DNA of 64,000 nt, taken from the NCBI GenBank assembly GCA_014284505.1, contig JAAFYY010000001.1, positions 5,691,845 through 5,755,844 of the forward strand. The letters are read 5' to 3'. Positions 8,438-16,796 of this stretch are shown piece by piece (the stretch's first letter is position 1; every line of letters begins with the position of its first letter). The stretch comes from Streptacidiphilus sp. 4-A2 (GTDB lineage: Bacteria; Actinomycetota; Actinomycetes; Streptomycetales; Streptomycetaceae). The notes under the pieces are model-generated. The model was not told where the DNA came from. It searched no databases and saw only the letters and a list, made by a program, of their open reading frames with translations. The position numbers were made by a program, and so were the translations under genes.

Positions 8438-8768
8438 AGAAGGACGTGAACCCGTTCCGGCTGCCACCCGCCAGACGTTACCGGGTGGGTGGGACAGAAG
8501 TCCCGCCTTCGTGGCTGATTTGTGGTTAACGCTCGGTGTCACCGGGAGGGCCGAGTCGGGTGCTTCCCGACATAGCCGAATGAATCGCGCGGACCGGTGA
8601 AACGCGTGGGCCGATCGGGTGAGCCGGTCGAGTCCGCGGTCGGATCGTCGGACCGCAATCCCCAGCCTGTGGATAACTTTCGGCAGTGGTCGCACCACCG
8701 GAGCATGCTGATCCCTGAGCGACGCTGGGCGACGACGCGCACCGCCGTGAAACCCGGGAGGAGCACCC
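8438..8768. other. Divergent intergenic region with a DnaA-box-like site
   Basis: These 331 bases separate the metallopeptidase and E1-like genes and hold their promoters. The only sharp motif is TGTGGATAA at 8668-8676, a perfect DnaA-box consensus on the minus strand. The ribosome site GGGAGGAG just before 8769 belongs to the E1-like gene. I see no gene here. Confidence 0.5.
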
Positions 8769-9866
8769 ATGCGTCCCTGTCTGAAACCCGCGCTACGCCG
8801 GGCCTGGCGCGACCGGAACACCCTCCAGTTCGGTGTCGCACCGGCGCACACCTCCGTACTGGAATCGGCCACCGAGGCCGACGCCGCCTTTCTGGACCTG
8901 CTCGACGGCACCCGGGAGCTGCCCGCGCTGACCGCCGCGGCCGCCCGGCTCGGCGTGGACGCCGCCCGGGTGCGCCGCCTGCTGGAGCAGTTGCAGGCGT
9001 CGGACGTGCTGGACGACACCGAGGCCCAGCGGGCGCTGCTGGACCTGCCCCCGCCGGAGCGCAGCCGGCTCGGCCCGGATCTGGCCGCGCTCTCGCTGGC
9101 CCGGCCCGGGCCCGGCGCCGCCCCGGCACTGCTGCTGGCCCGGCGCCGCGCCCGGGTGGAGGTACGCGGCGCGGGCCGGGTCGGCGCGGCCCTGGCCCGG
9201 GTGCTGGCCGCCGCCGGGGTCGGCCATGTCCGGGTGGTCGACGGCGGGCGGGTGCTGCCGCAGGACTGCTCCCCGGCCGGGCTGCCGCCGCGCGACATCG
9301 GCCGGCCGCGGGCCGCCGCCGCCCGCGCCGCCGTACGCCGCTGCGCCCCCGACCGGCCGGACGAGGACGCCACCGCCCAGGGCGCACCGGATCTGGTGCT
9401 GCTGGCCCCGCGCGAGGACAGCGGCGGGCTGCTGCCCGACCCGGGGCTCAGCCGGGAGCTGCTGCGCTCCGGCGTCCCGCACCTGTACGCGGGGGTGGTG
9501 GAGACCCTGGGCAGCGTCGGCCCGTTCGTGCTCCCCGGCCTGTCGCCTTGCTCACACTGCCTCTCGCTCCGGCGGGCCGACGAAGATCCGGTGTGGCCGG
9601 TGCTGCTGGCCCAGCACTGCTCCGGTCGCCGCTCCGTGGTGCCCGCCTGCGACACCGCGCTGGCCACCGCCGTGGCCGGGCTCGCGGCCCTGCACGGCCT
9701 GATCTACCTGGACGGGGGTTCACCCCCTAGCCTGGGCGCATGGGTCGAGGTCTCCATGGTGGACGGCTCGATGGAGCGCCACCGGCTGGACCCGCACCCG
9801 GACTGCGGCTGCTGCTGGGCCGCCCGGACCACCAGCGTGTGGGGGGACAATGATGGCAGTGCCTGA
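8769..9866 (+). CDS. ThiF/E1-like adenylyltransferase-family protein, orphan
   Basis: The 365-residue protein has an N-terminal winged-helix-like part (LTAAAARLGVDAARVRRLLE), a Rossmann motif RGAGRVGAALARVLAAAGV (about 138-157), a segment VRVVDGGRVLPQDCSP resembling the E1 loop, and a zinc site formed by CSHC (about 260) and CGCC near the C-terminus. This resembles the E1-like partner proteins of azole-forming peptide cyclodehydratases (Ocin-ThiF type). No YcaO enzyme or precursor peptide lies nearby, so a RiPP role is not supported here. GGGAGGAG lies five bases before ATG. The gene is 21 bases upstream of the ABC1 kinase and probably in its operon. Confidence 0.75.
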   Translation: MRPCLKPALRRAWRDRNTLQFGVAPAHTSVLESATEADAAFLDLLDGTRELPALTAAAARLGVDAARVRRLLEQLQASDVLDDTEAQRALLDLPPPERSRLGPDLAALSLARPGPGAAPALLLARRRARVEVRGAGRVGAALARVLAAAGVGHVRVVDGGRVLPQDCSPAGLPPRDIGRPRAAAARAAVRRCAPDRPDEDATAQGAPDLVLLAPREDSGGLLPDPGLSRELLRSGVPHLYAGVVETLGSVGPFVLPGLSPCSHCLSLRRADEDPVWPVLLAQHCSGRRSVVPACDTALATAVAGLAALHGLIYLDGGSPPSLGAWVEVSMVDGSMERHRLDPHPDCGCCWAARTTSVWGDNDGSA

Positions 9867-9887
9867 CTCGTCGACAGGGAGGCAAGC

Positions 9888-11274
9888 GTGAGCGATCTTC
9901 CGCGCAAGGCCGTAACCCGCACGGCCAAGCTCGCGGCCCTGCCTCTGGGTATCGCGGGCCGGGCCACCCTCGGATTCGGCAAGCGAATGGGCGGACGCCC
10001 CGCCGAGGTGGTGGCTGCGGAAATGCAGCAGCGCACCGCCGACCAGCTCTTCAAGGTCCTCGGGGAGCTCAAGGGCGGCGCGATGAAGTTCGGACAGGCC
10101 CTGTCCGTCTTCGAGGCCGCACTGCCGGAGGGAGGTGGCCGGCCCCTACCGGGCGGCGCTCACCAAACTCCAGGAGGCCGCGCCGCCGATGCCCGCTGCC
10201 TCCGTGCACGCGGTGCTCGCGGAGCGTCTGGGCAGCGACTGGCGGGATCTCTTCCTGGAGTTCGAGGATCTCCCGGCCGCGGCCGCGTCCATCGGCCAGG
10301 TGCACCACGCGGTCTGGCACGACGGCCGCGAGGTGGCGGTCAAGGTGCAGTACCCGGGCGCGGGCGACGCACTGCTCTCGGACCTCACCCAGCTGGGCCG
10401 GGTGGCCCGGCTGATCGGCCCGCTGGTTCCCGGCCTCGATGTGAAGCCGCTGATCAGCGAGCTGCGCAACCGGGTGACCGAGGAGCTCGACTACGCCCTG
10501 GAGGCCGAGTCCCAGCGGATCCACGCCGCCGAGTTCGCCGACGACCCGGACATCACCGTCCCCGGTGTGGTCGCCCAGGGTGACCAGGTACTGGTCACCG
10601 AGTGGATGGAGGGCGTGCCGCTGTCCGAGGTGGTGGCCCGCGGCACCCGGGAGCAGCGCGACCGCGCCGGGCAGCTGCTCGCCCGGTTCCTGTTCGCCGG
10701 ACCGGCCCGCACCGGCCTGCTGCACGCCGACCCGCACCCGGGGAACTTCCGGCTGCTGACCGACGACGGTCCGGCCGGGGGCTGGCGGCTCGGGGTGCTC
10801 GACTTCGGCACCGTGGACCGGCTCCCGGAGGGGCTGCCGGTACCGGTGGGCACCGCCCTGCGGCTGGCGCTGGCCGGGGACGCCGCCGGGGTGCTGGAGA
10901 TGCTGCGGCAGGAGGGCTTCGTCAAGCCGGCCATCGAGCTGGATCCGGACGCGGTGCTGGACTATGTGCTGCCGATCATCGAGCCGGCGGCGGTCGACGA
11001 GTTCCACTTCACCCGCAGCTGGATGCGTTCGCAGGCGGCGCGCATCGGCGACCCCCGCTCCCCCGCCTACACCCTGGGCCGACAGCTGAACCTGCCGCCC
11101 GCCTATCTGCTGATACACCGCGTGACCCTGAGCACCATCGGTGTGCTCTGCCAGCTGGACGCGCACGCGGCGCTGCGGGCCGAGCTGCTGGAGTGGCTGC
11201 CCGGCTTCGCCGACCCCGAGGATCCCGGGGACATCGCCGACGGCGACGCCGAGGACGTTCTCGCCGAGGTCTGA
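9888..11274 (+). CDS. ABC1/UbiB-family atypical kinase, frameshifted
   Basis: The protein of about 460 residues has the family hallmarks in order: the KxGQ motif in AMKFGQALS, the Ala-rich loop AAAASIGQVHHA, the nucleotide-binding lysine in VAVKVQYPG, the catalytic HADPHPGNF and the metal-binding LDFGTV. Such kinases act on, or regulate, lipid and quinone metabolism at the membrane; in this synteny the mycobacterial equivalent is Rv3197. At 10128-10132 GAGGGAGG should read GAGGAGG (ALPEEVAGPY), so one extra G shifts the frame. GTG 9888 follows GGGAGG at five bases. Confidence 0.9.
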
Positions 11275-11336
11275 CCGCGGCCACCCCGGCACGGGCCCGG
11301 CCCGGAGCGGGCCCGGCCGGCGGGCGCGGAAAGCCC

Positions 11337-11370
11337 GCGGGCCCGGAGCGCTGATCCGCTCCGGGCCCGC
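11337..11370. terminator. Strong terminator between the ABC1 gene and the wblC unit
   Basis: A 14-bp perfect stem GCGGGCCCGGAGCG with its complement and a 6-base loop separates convergent transcription of the kinase gene and of wblC with its small downstream gene. Confidence 0.85.
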
Positions 11371-11478
11371 CTGATGTCCTTGGTGTTTTTGCTGCTGGTG
11401 CCGGTGATGTCGCTGCCGCTGGTGCCGCTGCCGACGGGTACTGCCTGGCCCCCGGGGACCGCCGCGGATGACCGCGGA

Positions 11479-11637
11479 CTACTGCATGAGCGCGCTCGCG
11501 AGGGCCCTGCGCGCCCTCATCGAGGCCCGCTCCGCGCGGCGCTTGAGCGTGAATGCGCGCAGGAGGCGTTCGTGCTCGGCCTCCTGCAAGCGCTCTTGCA
11601 TATGGACCCTCGCCAGGGCTTCGGGCATGAGTTGCAT
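11479..11637 (-). CDS. Small basic protein downstream of wblC (52 aa)
   Basis: The 52-residue frame starts MQLMPEALARVHMQERLQEA and is strongly helical and charged, with many Arg and Glu and the tail MRARRALASALMQ. AGGAG lies seven bases before the ATG. It begins about 200 bases after the wblC stop on the same strand with no terminator that I can see between them, so it may be co-transcribed and drug-inducible. I recognise no named family; similar short helical proteins starting with a 'xPEALxRxH' pattern are common in streptomycetes. Confidence 0.6.
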   Translation of the reverse strand: MQLMPEALARVHMQERLQEAEHERLLRAFTLKRRAERASMRARRALASALMQ

Positions 11638-11840
11638 GGTGTGGCTCCTGCTCTGGGTGCTGCCATGGACGGCGGAGCGGTGCGCCCCGGCCGGGATTTC
11701 GGAGATCTGGAACATTTCTGCCTGCTTGTCGGATGTCGGATCGATGGACGGTTTGAAGGAAAGTCGCGCGGCGTGGTCGCTCTTGGCGGTGGCTTCCCGC
11801 ACCGACCTGCGCAGCGTGTTGGCTGAGGAGAAGCGGGGGT

Positions 11841-12116
11841 TCACGCGACGACCTCGCTCTTGCGCGGACGGCCCCGGGGCCGCTTGCGGGCCACGACGAC
11901 ACCCTGGACGAAGAGCTCCCCGCCCCAGACGCCCCACGGCTCCCGGCGCTCCAGCGCCCCCTGGAGGCACGCCTCCTTGACCGGGCAGGTCCCGCAGAGG
12001 GACTTGGCGTACTCGACGTCGGCGGGAGTCTCCGCGAAGAAGACCTCGGGGTCGAGCGAACGACAGGGGATGGGGGCGCCGAGACTCTCGACCTCGTCGA
12101 ACGCGGTGATCTGCAT
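11841..12116 (-). CDS. wblC: WblC/WhiB7 antibiotic-resistance transcription factor
   Basis: The 91-residue WhiB protein has four iron-sulfur cysteines (C18 in IPCRSLDPEVFF, C41-x2-C44 in CGTC and C50), the turn PWGVWGGEL and a C-terminal AT-hook RGRPRK. The AT-hook is the mark of the WhiB7 subclass. It binds region 4 of the principal sigma factor and AT-rich DNA just upstream of -35 elements, activating intrinsic resistance genes (efflux, ribosome protection, rRNA methylation). The ATG follows GGAGGT at seven bases. It lies between the ABC1 kinase and uvrD2 genes exactly as in mycobacteria. Control by a long attenuated leader is described in separate entries. Confidence 0.97.
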   Translation of the reverse strand: MQITAFDEVESLGAPIPCRSLDPEVFFAETPADVEYAKSLCGTCPVKEACLQGALERREPWGVWGGELFVQGVVVARKRPRGRPRKSEVVA

Positions 12117-12254
12117 GAGAGATACCTCCGGGGGTGGGCTTGCTCAAGGGGCGGCACGTATGGGGCGGACGGGGCGACTGGGCTGATCACCGTAGACACG
12201 TTGTCTTTTCGCTTTCTGCTGGGCTGAAGGCTCTGTTGTATGGATATGTGCGGT

Positions 12255-12300
12255 ACGAAAAACAGAAGGGCCGCGGATCCCGAGTGGGATTCCGCGGCCC
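12255..12300 (-). terminator. Intrinsic terminator/attenuator in the wblC leader
   Basis: On the minus strand a 14-bp stem (GGGCCGCGGA... at 12287-12300 pairing with 12268-12281, one bulged T, 4-base loop GAGT in plus-strand terms) is followed directly by TTCTGTTTTTC. A U-run this good is rare in such a genome. It lies about 150 bases before the wblC start and 22 bases after the upstream ORF stop, which fits transcription attenuation of wblC. Confidence 0.88.
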
Positions 12301-12322
12301 TGGAAGGCGACCTGACACAGGT

Positions 12323-12688
12323 TCAGGTTCGTTCTTTCCAAGGTCCAGGCCCGCGGAAGGCCCACATCTGGTGCTGCTGCTCCGACTGCTTGACTGCTGC
12401 CCGGTGGTTTCCGGCACCCGCTGCCGCATAGCCCAGCCCTTGGCCGGCTGCTGCTTCTGCTGCTGCTACGGATGCCGACATCGGTCGCTCGTCACGCGGA
12501 GCGAAGAGACCGGTACCGACAACGGACAGATCGACGATGGAGAGATCGCCGCCGCCAAACCCACTGAAGCCATTGCTGAGGCCGATGCCACCGGCCAGCC
12601 CGAGAACGGGCAGGGCAGCAGCGGGCGCGCCGAAGCAGGTAGCGGCAGTGCTGGTCAGGCCATTCGTCTTGATCATGGTCGTCTTCAC
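12323..12688 (-). CDS. Upstream ORF in the wblC leader (121 codons)
   Basis: GTG 12688 is preceded by a near-perfect AGGAGG nine bases away. The peptide starts MKTTMIKTNGLTSTAATCFG, is Gly/Ala-rich with runs such as GLAGGIGL, NGFSGFGGG and SVAAAEAAAG, and ends GPGPWKERT just before the terminator hairpin. Third positions are clearly less G/C-biased than in normal genes, and rare codons (AAA, GAA, CGA) cluster at the end. In mycobacteria and streptomycetes whiB7/wblC is controlled by an upstream ORF whose translation state decides whether the terminator forms; this ORF sits in the right place for that. I recognise no protein family, and the peptide itself may have no function. Confidence 0.65.
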   Translation of the reverse strand: MKTTMIKTNGLTSTAATCFGAPAAALPVLGLAGGIGLSNGFSGFGGGDLSIVDLSVVGTGLFAPRDERPMSASVAAAEAAAGQGLGYAAAGAGNHRAAVKQSEQQHQMWAFRGPGPWKERT

Positions 12689-12845
12689 AATGTCCGCCTC
12701 CTTCCGGCGTGCTCGGGACCCGGCTAGCCGAGTCCTTCAGATGGTCAGTTGTCTCAAGCGGTGGTGCAGGTCGTGCAGGATCGTGCGCCCGCGTCAGGAG
12801 TGACCCGACGGGGCTGACGGTCTTGTTTCCTTGACCGCCTCCGGC

Positions 12846-12884
12846 ACGCTAGTGCGCTCCGGACTCCCGATGCAAACTATTTTC
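12846..12884 (-). promoter_or_regulatory. wblC promoter with WhiB7-type AT patch
   Basis: On the minus strand AAAATAGT (12877-12884) lies directly upstream of the -35 TTGCAT (12870-12875). The -10 TAGCGT (12846-12851) is 18 bases away. An A/T tract next to the -35 is the known recognition feature of WhiB7-activated promoters, including the autoregulated whiB7 promoter. Transcription would start near 12839, giving a leader of about 720 bases. Confidence 0.8.
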
Positions 12885-12939
12885 CCGGCGACTTCGCTGG
12901 GGTGTCGCTCTCGTCCCAGAGGTCCGGGATGTCCCCCGG

Positions 12940-15139
12940 CTATGCCGTCGATTCAGGTCCGGATTCAGTATCCGGAGACCCTCCCGAACACAACGACAGC
13001 ACGGCCGCCCCGTACTTGTCCAGCTTCGCGCGACCCACTCCGGCGATTTTGGACAGCCCTCCGATCGAACCCGGTGCGTCCTCGGCGATGGCGACCAGGG
13101 TGGCGTCGGTGAAGACGCAGTAGGCCGGCAGCCCCTGCGCCCGGGCCTGCTCGGCCCGCCAGTCCCGGAGCCGCCGGTAGAGAGCCTCGTCGAGCTCCGA
13201 GGGGCAGCTCTCGCAGCGGCGCAGCTTGCACTCGACGGCCTCGGTGAGCACGCGTCCGCACACCCGGCACTTGACCGGGCTCCGGGACCGGCGCTGGGCA
13301 GCATCCGCCCCGGCCGGGCGCGCACCGGCGCGCGCCACGCGCGACCCGGAGGACCCGGGGCGCAGACCGTCCAGGAACCTGGACGGCTGCCGCCCGGCCC
13401 GGCCGCCCGGGGAGCGCGCCAGCGCCCAGGACAGTCCGAGGTGCGCGCGGGCCCGGGTGACGCCGACATAGAGCAGCCGCCGTTCCTCCTCGACCTGCTC
13501 GTCGGTCTTGGCGTAGGTGATCGGCACCATCCCCTCGGTCAGCCCGACCAGGAACACCGCGTCCCACTCCAGCCCCTTGGCCGAGTGCAGCGAGGCCAGG
13601 GTGACCCCCTCGACCGCGGGGGCGTGCTGGGCGGCCGCCCGGGCGTCGAGCTCGGTCACATAGTCGGCGAGGCCGGTGGGCATCCCGGCGGCCCGCCGGG
13701 CCGCCTCGAACTCCTCGGCGAGCCGCACCAGCGCGGACAGCGACTCCCAGCGCTCGCGCACCGCCCCGGACCCGGCCGGGGCCGCTCGGTGAAACCACGG
13801 GTCGAGAGCACCGCGCGGACCTGGTCGGCGAGGCCCCTCCGGGAACCGTCGAGCATCGGGTCGTTGGCGGCGCGGGCCGCCCCGCGCAGCAGCATCCCCG
13901 CCTCGCGCACCTCCGGGCGTTCGAAGAAGCGCTCGGCGCCGCGCAGCTGGTAGGCGATACCGAGGTCGGCGAGGGCCTGCTCGTAGACCGCGGACTGGCC
14001 GTTCACCCGGAACAGCACCGCGATCTCGCTGGGCCTGACCCCGGACTCCACCAGCGCGGCGACCCGCTTGGCCGTGCCCTCGGCCTCGGCGGTCTCGTCG
14101 GGGTACTCGGCGTAGACCGGCTCGGGCCCCGGGCCGCGCTGGGAGACCAGCTCCAGCCGGTGCGCCGCGGCCTGACGCGGGCCTGCGCCAGCAGTCCGTT
14201 CGCCAGATGCACCACCTGCGGGGTGGAGCGGTAGTCACGGACCAGCTTCACCACCGTGGCATCGGGGTGCTTCAGCCGGAAATCAAGCAGATAAGAAGGG
14301 GACGCCCGGTAAAGGAGTAGATGGTCTGGCTGGCGTCGCCGACCACGCACAGGCTGGAGCGGGGCCGAGCCAGAGGTCGAGCAGCCGCTGCTGGAGCGGC
14401 GAGACGTCCTGGTACTCGTCACCACGAAGTGCTGGTACTGCGCCCTGACCTGCTCCGCGGCCTCGGCCCGCTCCTCCAGGACGCCGACGGTCAGCAGCAG
14501 CACGTCCTCGAAGTCGATGACCCCGCGGTCCCGCTTCAGCTCCTCGTAGACCTTGTAGACCTGGCGGATCTCCGCCGGGTCGCGCGGGCCTCGCGGCCCG
14601 CCCGGCGCATGGCGGCCGGGTAGTCCTCGGGGACGGTCTGGGTGACCTTGGCCCACTCGATCTCGCCGGTGAGGTCGCGCAGCTCACTGCGTTCGAGCCG
14701 GATCCGGCAGCGCGCGGCGGCCTCGGCCACCAGCTGGACCTTGCGCTCCACCAGCCGCGGCAGCTCCCCGCCGACGACCCGGGGCCAGAAGTACTGGAGC
14801 TGGCGCAGCGCCGCGGAGTGGAAGGTCCGCGCCTGGACCCCCTCGGCGCCGAGCTCGCGCAGCCGCCCGCGCATCTCCCCGCCGCCCGGGCGGTGAAGGT
14901 GACCGCGAGCACCCGCTGCGGCTGCATCGCGCCGCTGCGGACGCCGTAGGCGATGCGGTGGGTGATCGCCCGGGTCTTGCCCGTCCCCGCGCCCGCGAGG
15001 ACGCACACGGGGCCGTCCAAGGCCGTGGCGACCGCGCGCTGCTCCGGGTCGAGCCGGCCAGCACGGCGTCGGCACCGGCCTCCCGCTGCTGGGGGCCGGC
15101 ACTGGGGAAGGGCTGTGCGCCCGGGAACTCAACCTGCAT
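12940..15139 (-). CDS. uvrD2: ATP-dependent DNA helicase UvrD2, multiply frameshifted
   Basis: The superfamily 1A helicase has, in order, Walker A GAGTGKTRAI, DFEDVLLLT, DEYQDVSPLQ, KLVRDYRSTPQVV, VLFRVNGQSAVYEQ, SLHSAKGLEWDAVFL and YVGVTRAR. After these come the tetracysteine motif CRVCG...CESCP and a C-terminal HRDC domain (GGLSKIAGVGRAKLDKYG). The Cys-HRDC tail identifies UvrD2, a DNA repair helicase, as distinct from UvrD1/PcrA. The frame is broken at least seven times, all with family residues resuming in another frame. ATG 15139 (MQVEFPGAQPF) follows GAGAGG. The gene diverges from the mycoredoxin gene and is followed by the wblC promoter. Confidence 0.92.
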
Positions 15140-15321
15140 GGGCCATCCTCTCAAGCCGCCCGCACTGTCGGCCCCGAATTGTCCACAGCCCCGGTGTGCT
15201 CATATGCCCCGTCCGCCGCTCGGCCGACCGCCCGGCCTCCGCGCGCCGCCCCTCCCGGAATGTTCGCAGGCGCCGGGACGTTCCACGATTGCTCGCCAGT
15301 CGATTGAAGAAGGAGCGCTCG

Positions 15322-15576
15322 ATGTCCGCCACGATCACGATGTACAGCACCACCTGGTGCGGTTACTGCAACCGCCTCAAGAAGCAGCTGGACCGCGAGG
15401 GCATCGGTTACGAGGAGATCAACATCGAGCTGGACCCGGCCTCCGCCGAGTTCGTGGAGAAGGTCAACAACGGCAACCAGGTGGTCCCCACGGTGCTGGT
15501 GGTGCCGGAGGGCGGCGAGCGGGTGGTCATGACCAACCCCAGCCTGGCCCAGGTCAAGCAGGCCATCGGCGTCTGA
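15322..15576 (+). CDS. mrx1: Mycoredoxin (glutaredoxin-like)
   Basis: The 84-residue thioredoxin-fold protein has active site WCGYC at residues 12-16, a conserved VVPTVLVV cis-Pro strand and a VMTNPSLAQV C-terminus. Mycoredoxin reduces mycothiol mixed disulfides using mycothiol and the mycothiol disulfide reductase, acting in the cytoplasm during oxidative stress. AAGGAG lies six bases before ATG. The gene is divergent from uvrD2, as in mycobacteria (Rv3198A). It is complete. Confidence 0.94.
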   Translation: MSATITMYSTTWCGYCNRLKKQLDREGIGYEEINIELDPASAEFVEKVNNGNQVVPTVLVVPEGGERVVMTNPSLAQVKQAIGV

Positions 15577-15590
15577 GACGCCCGGTTCCC

Positions 15591-15632
15591 GGCCCCCGTG
15601 CCGCCGCGTCGGTCCGCCGCGGAACGGGGGCC
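15591..15632. terminator. Terminator after mycoredoxin
   Basis: GGCCCCCGT (15591-15599) pairs with ACGGGGGCC (15624-15632), with further short pairing inside the loop. It lies between the mycoredoxin stop and the convergent GntR-type gene. Confidence 0.7.
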
Positions 15633-15690
15633 GAGCCATGTCCGGCCACCCCCGCCACCACCCGGGCCGTGGCGGCTCTCCGGTCCGCGG

Positions 15691-16474
15691 TCACTCTCCG
15701 GCGCGCCGGCCCAGGGCGTAGACCAGGCGGTTGCGGTCGGCGCAGTAGCGGGTCTCGGTGACCCGGATCGGCCCGGCCGCGGTGAAGCCGGTGCGCAGCT
15801 GCACCATCAGCGGGACGCCGGGCCCGGCCTGGAACCACTGGGCCTCGTCCGGGTTGGGCATCCGCGCGGCCAGCTCGTCCACGCAGCCGACCTCGATGTG
15901 CCCGGCCTGGCCGAGGGCGACCTCGTCACCGCCGACGATCGAGTCCGGATCCATCAGCGCCGTGCCGCCGCCAGCGCGACCGGGTAGTGGCTCTCCTCGA
16001 TCGACCAGGGCTCGCCGTCCATGTGCCGCAGCACCCGGCGCAGCACCACCGCCTCCCCGGCTTTGATCCGCAGCCGGTCGGTGATATCCACGGTCGCCCG
16101 CACGATCAGCATCTGAAAGTCCGAGGATAATTTCCGACCGGCCTGATCAGCTTCTTCCGCATAAGCGACAGAAGGAGTCGTGAGCGGCGTCGCGGGCTCG
16201 CCCCGGGGTCGGAGCGATAGGCGAAGTGATCGAGGACCGGATGATCCTTGAGATAGGTGCCTTTTCCCTGGACGCGGATCAGCAGACCCTCGTTGACCAG
16301 CACGTCAACGGCCAGTCGAACAGTATTACGGGCTACCCCGTACTGGCCTTCGAGTTCACTCTCCACCGGGAGCGGCTGTCCGCTCTGCCACTCGGCGGCC
16401 ATGATCCGGCGCCGCAGATCCGCAGCCAGTCGCTGGTATTTGGGGGCCTGTCCAGGGCCACGAGAAATGTTCAC
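15691..16474 (-). CDS. GntR-family regulator with UTRA domain, frameshifted
   Basis: The N-terminus has the GntR winged helix (KYQRLAADLRRRI, ESELEGQYGVARNTVRLAVD, LLIRVQGKGTYL). The C-terminal part reads VVLRRVLRHMDGEPW, DSIVGGDEVALGQAGHIEVG and MVQLRTGFTAAGPIRVTETR, the ligand-binding UTRA fold. The frame breaks near 16130-16200 and again near 15960. GTG 16474 is used, but the adjacent in-phase-shifted ATG 16491 with GGAGGAA could be the true start if one more base is missing. The gene is convergent with mycoredoxin. No obvious target operon lies beside it, so the regulon and effector are unknown. Confidence 0.8.
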
Positions 16475-16483
16475 TCTGTGAAT
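16471..16483. promoter_or_regulatory. Palindrome over the GntR gene start (possible operator)
   Basis: TTCACTCTGTGAA (two 5-base arms around TCT) covers the GTG start codon region in a locally A/T-rich stretch. A TTGACT at 16528-16533 on the minus strand may be part of its promoter. Autoregulation by binding here is inference. Confidence 0.4.
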
Positions 16484-16796
16484 GTATCCATTTCCTCCGG
16501 GCGCCATCCGAAAAACCAGCCAACATAAGTCAAGGCCGGTATGGTCCCAGCCATTCCCATCACTTGCGCACCGGTCGGAACTGTGCCCCGGATGGAGCAA
16601 GGTCGACCAGCACCGCCGCACCGGTCGCGGGCTCCGCCGCGGCGGCCGGACGCCGCCGTCCGCGGCCGGAGCCGGACCGGACGGGCCCCGGCATCCGCCC
16701 ATCGGGTGAACAGGACACCTGGAGCAAACAAAGGGCGCGCGGATCAGATCCGCGCGCCCACACTGTTCCGCCCGACAGCCGACAGCCGACGAACGG

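Noticed and set aside
8769..9866. Azole-forming RiPP gene cluster around the E1-like protein
   Set aside because: No YcaO protein, precursor peptide or dehydrogenase is visible in the surrounding sequence.
12187..12429. 80-codon minus-strand ORF across the wblC terminator
   Set aside because: It runs through the terminator hairpin, has no ribosome site and competes with the better 121-codon upstream ORF.
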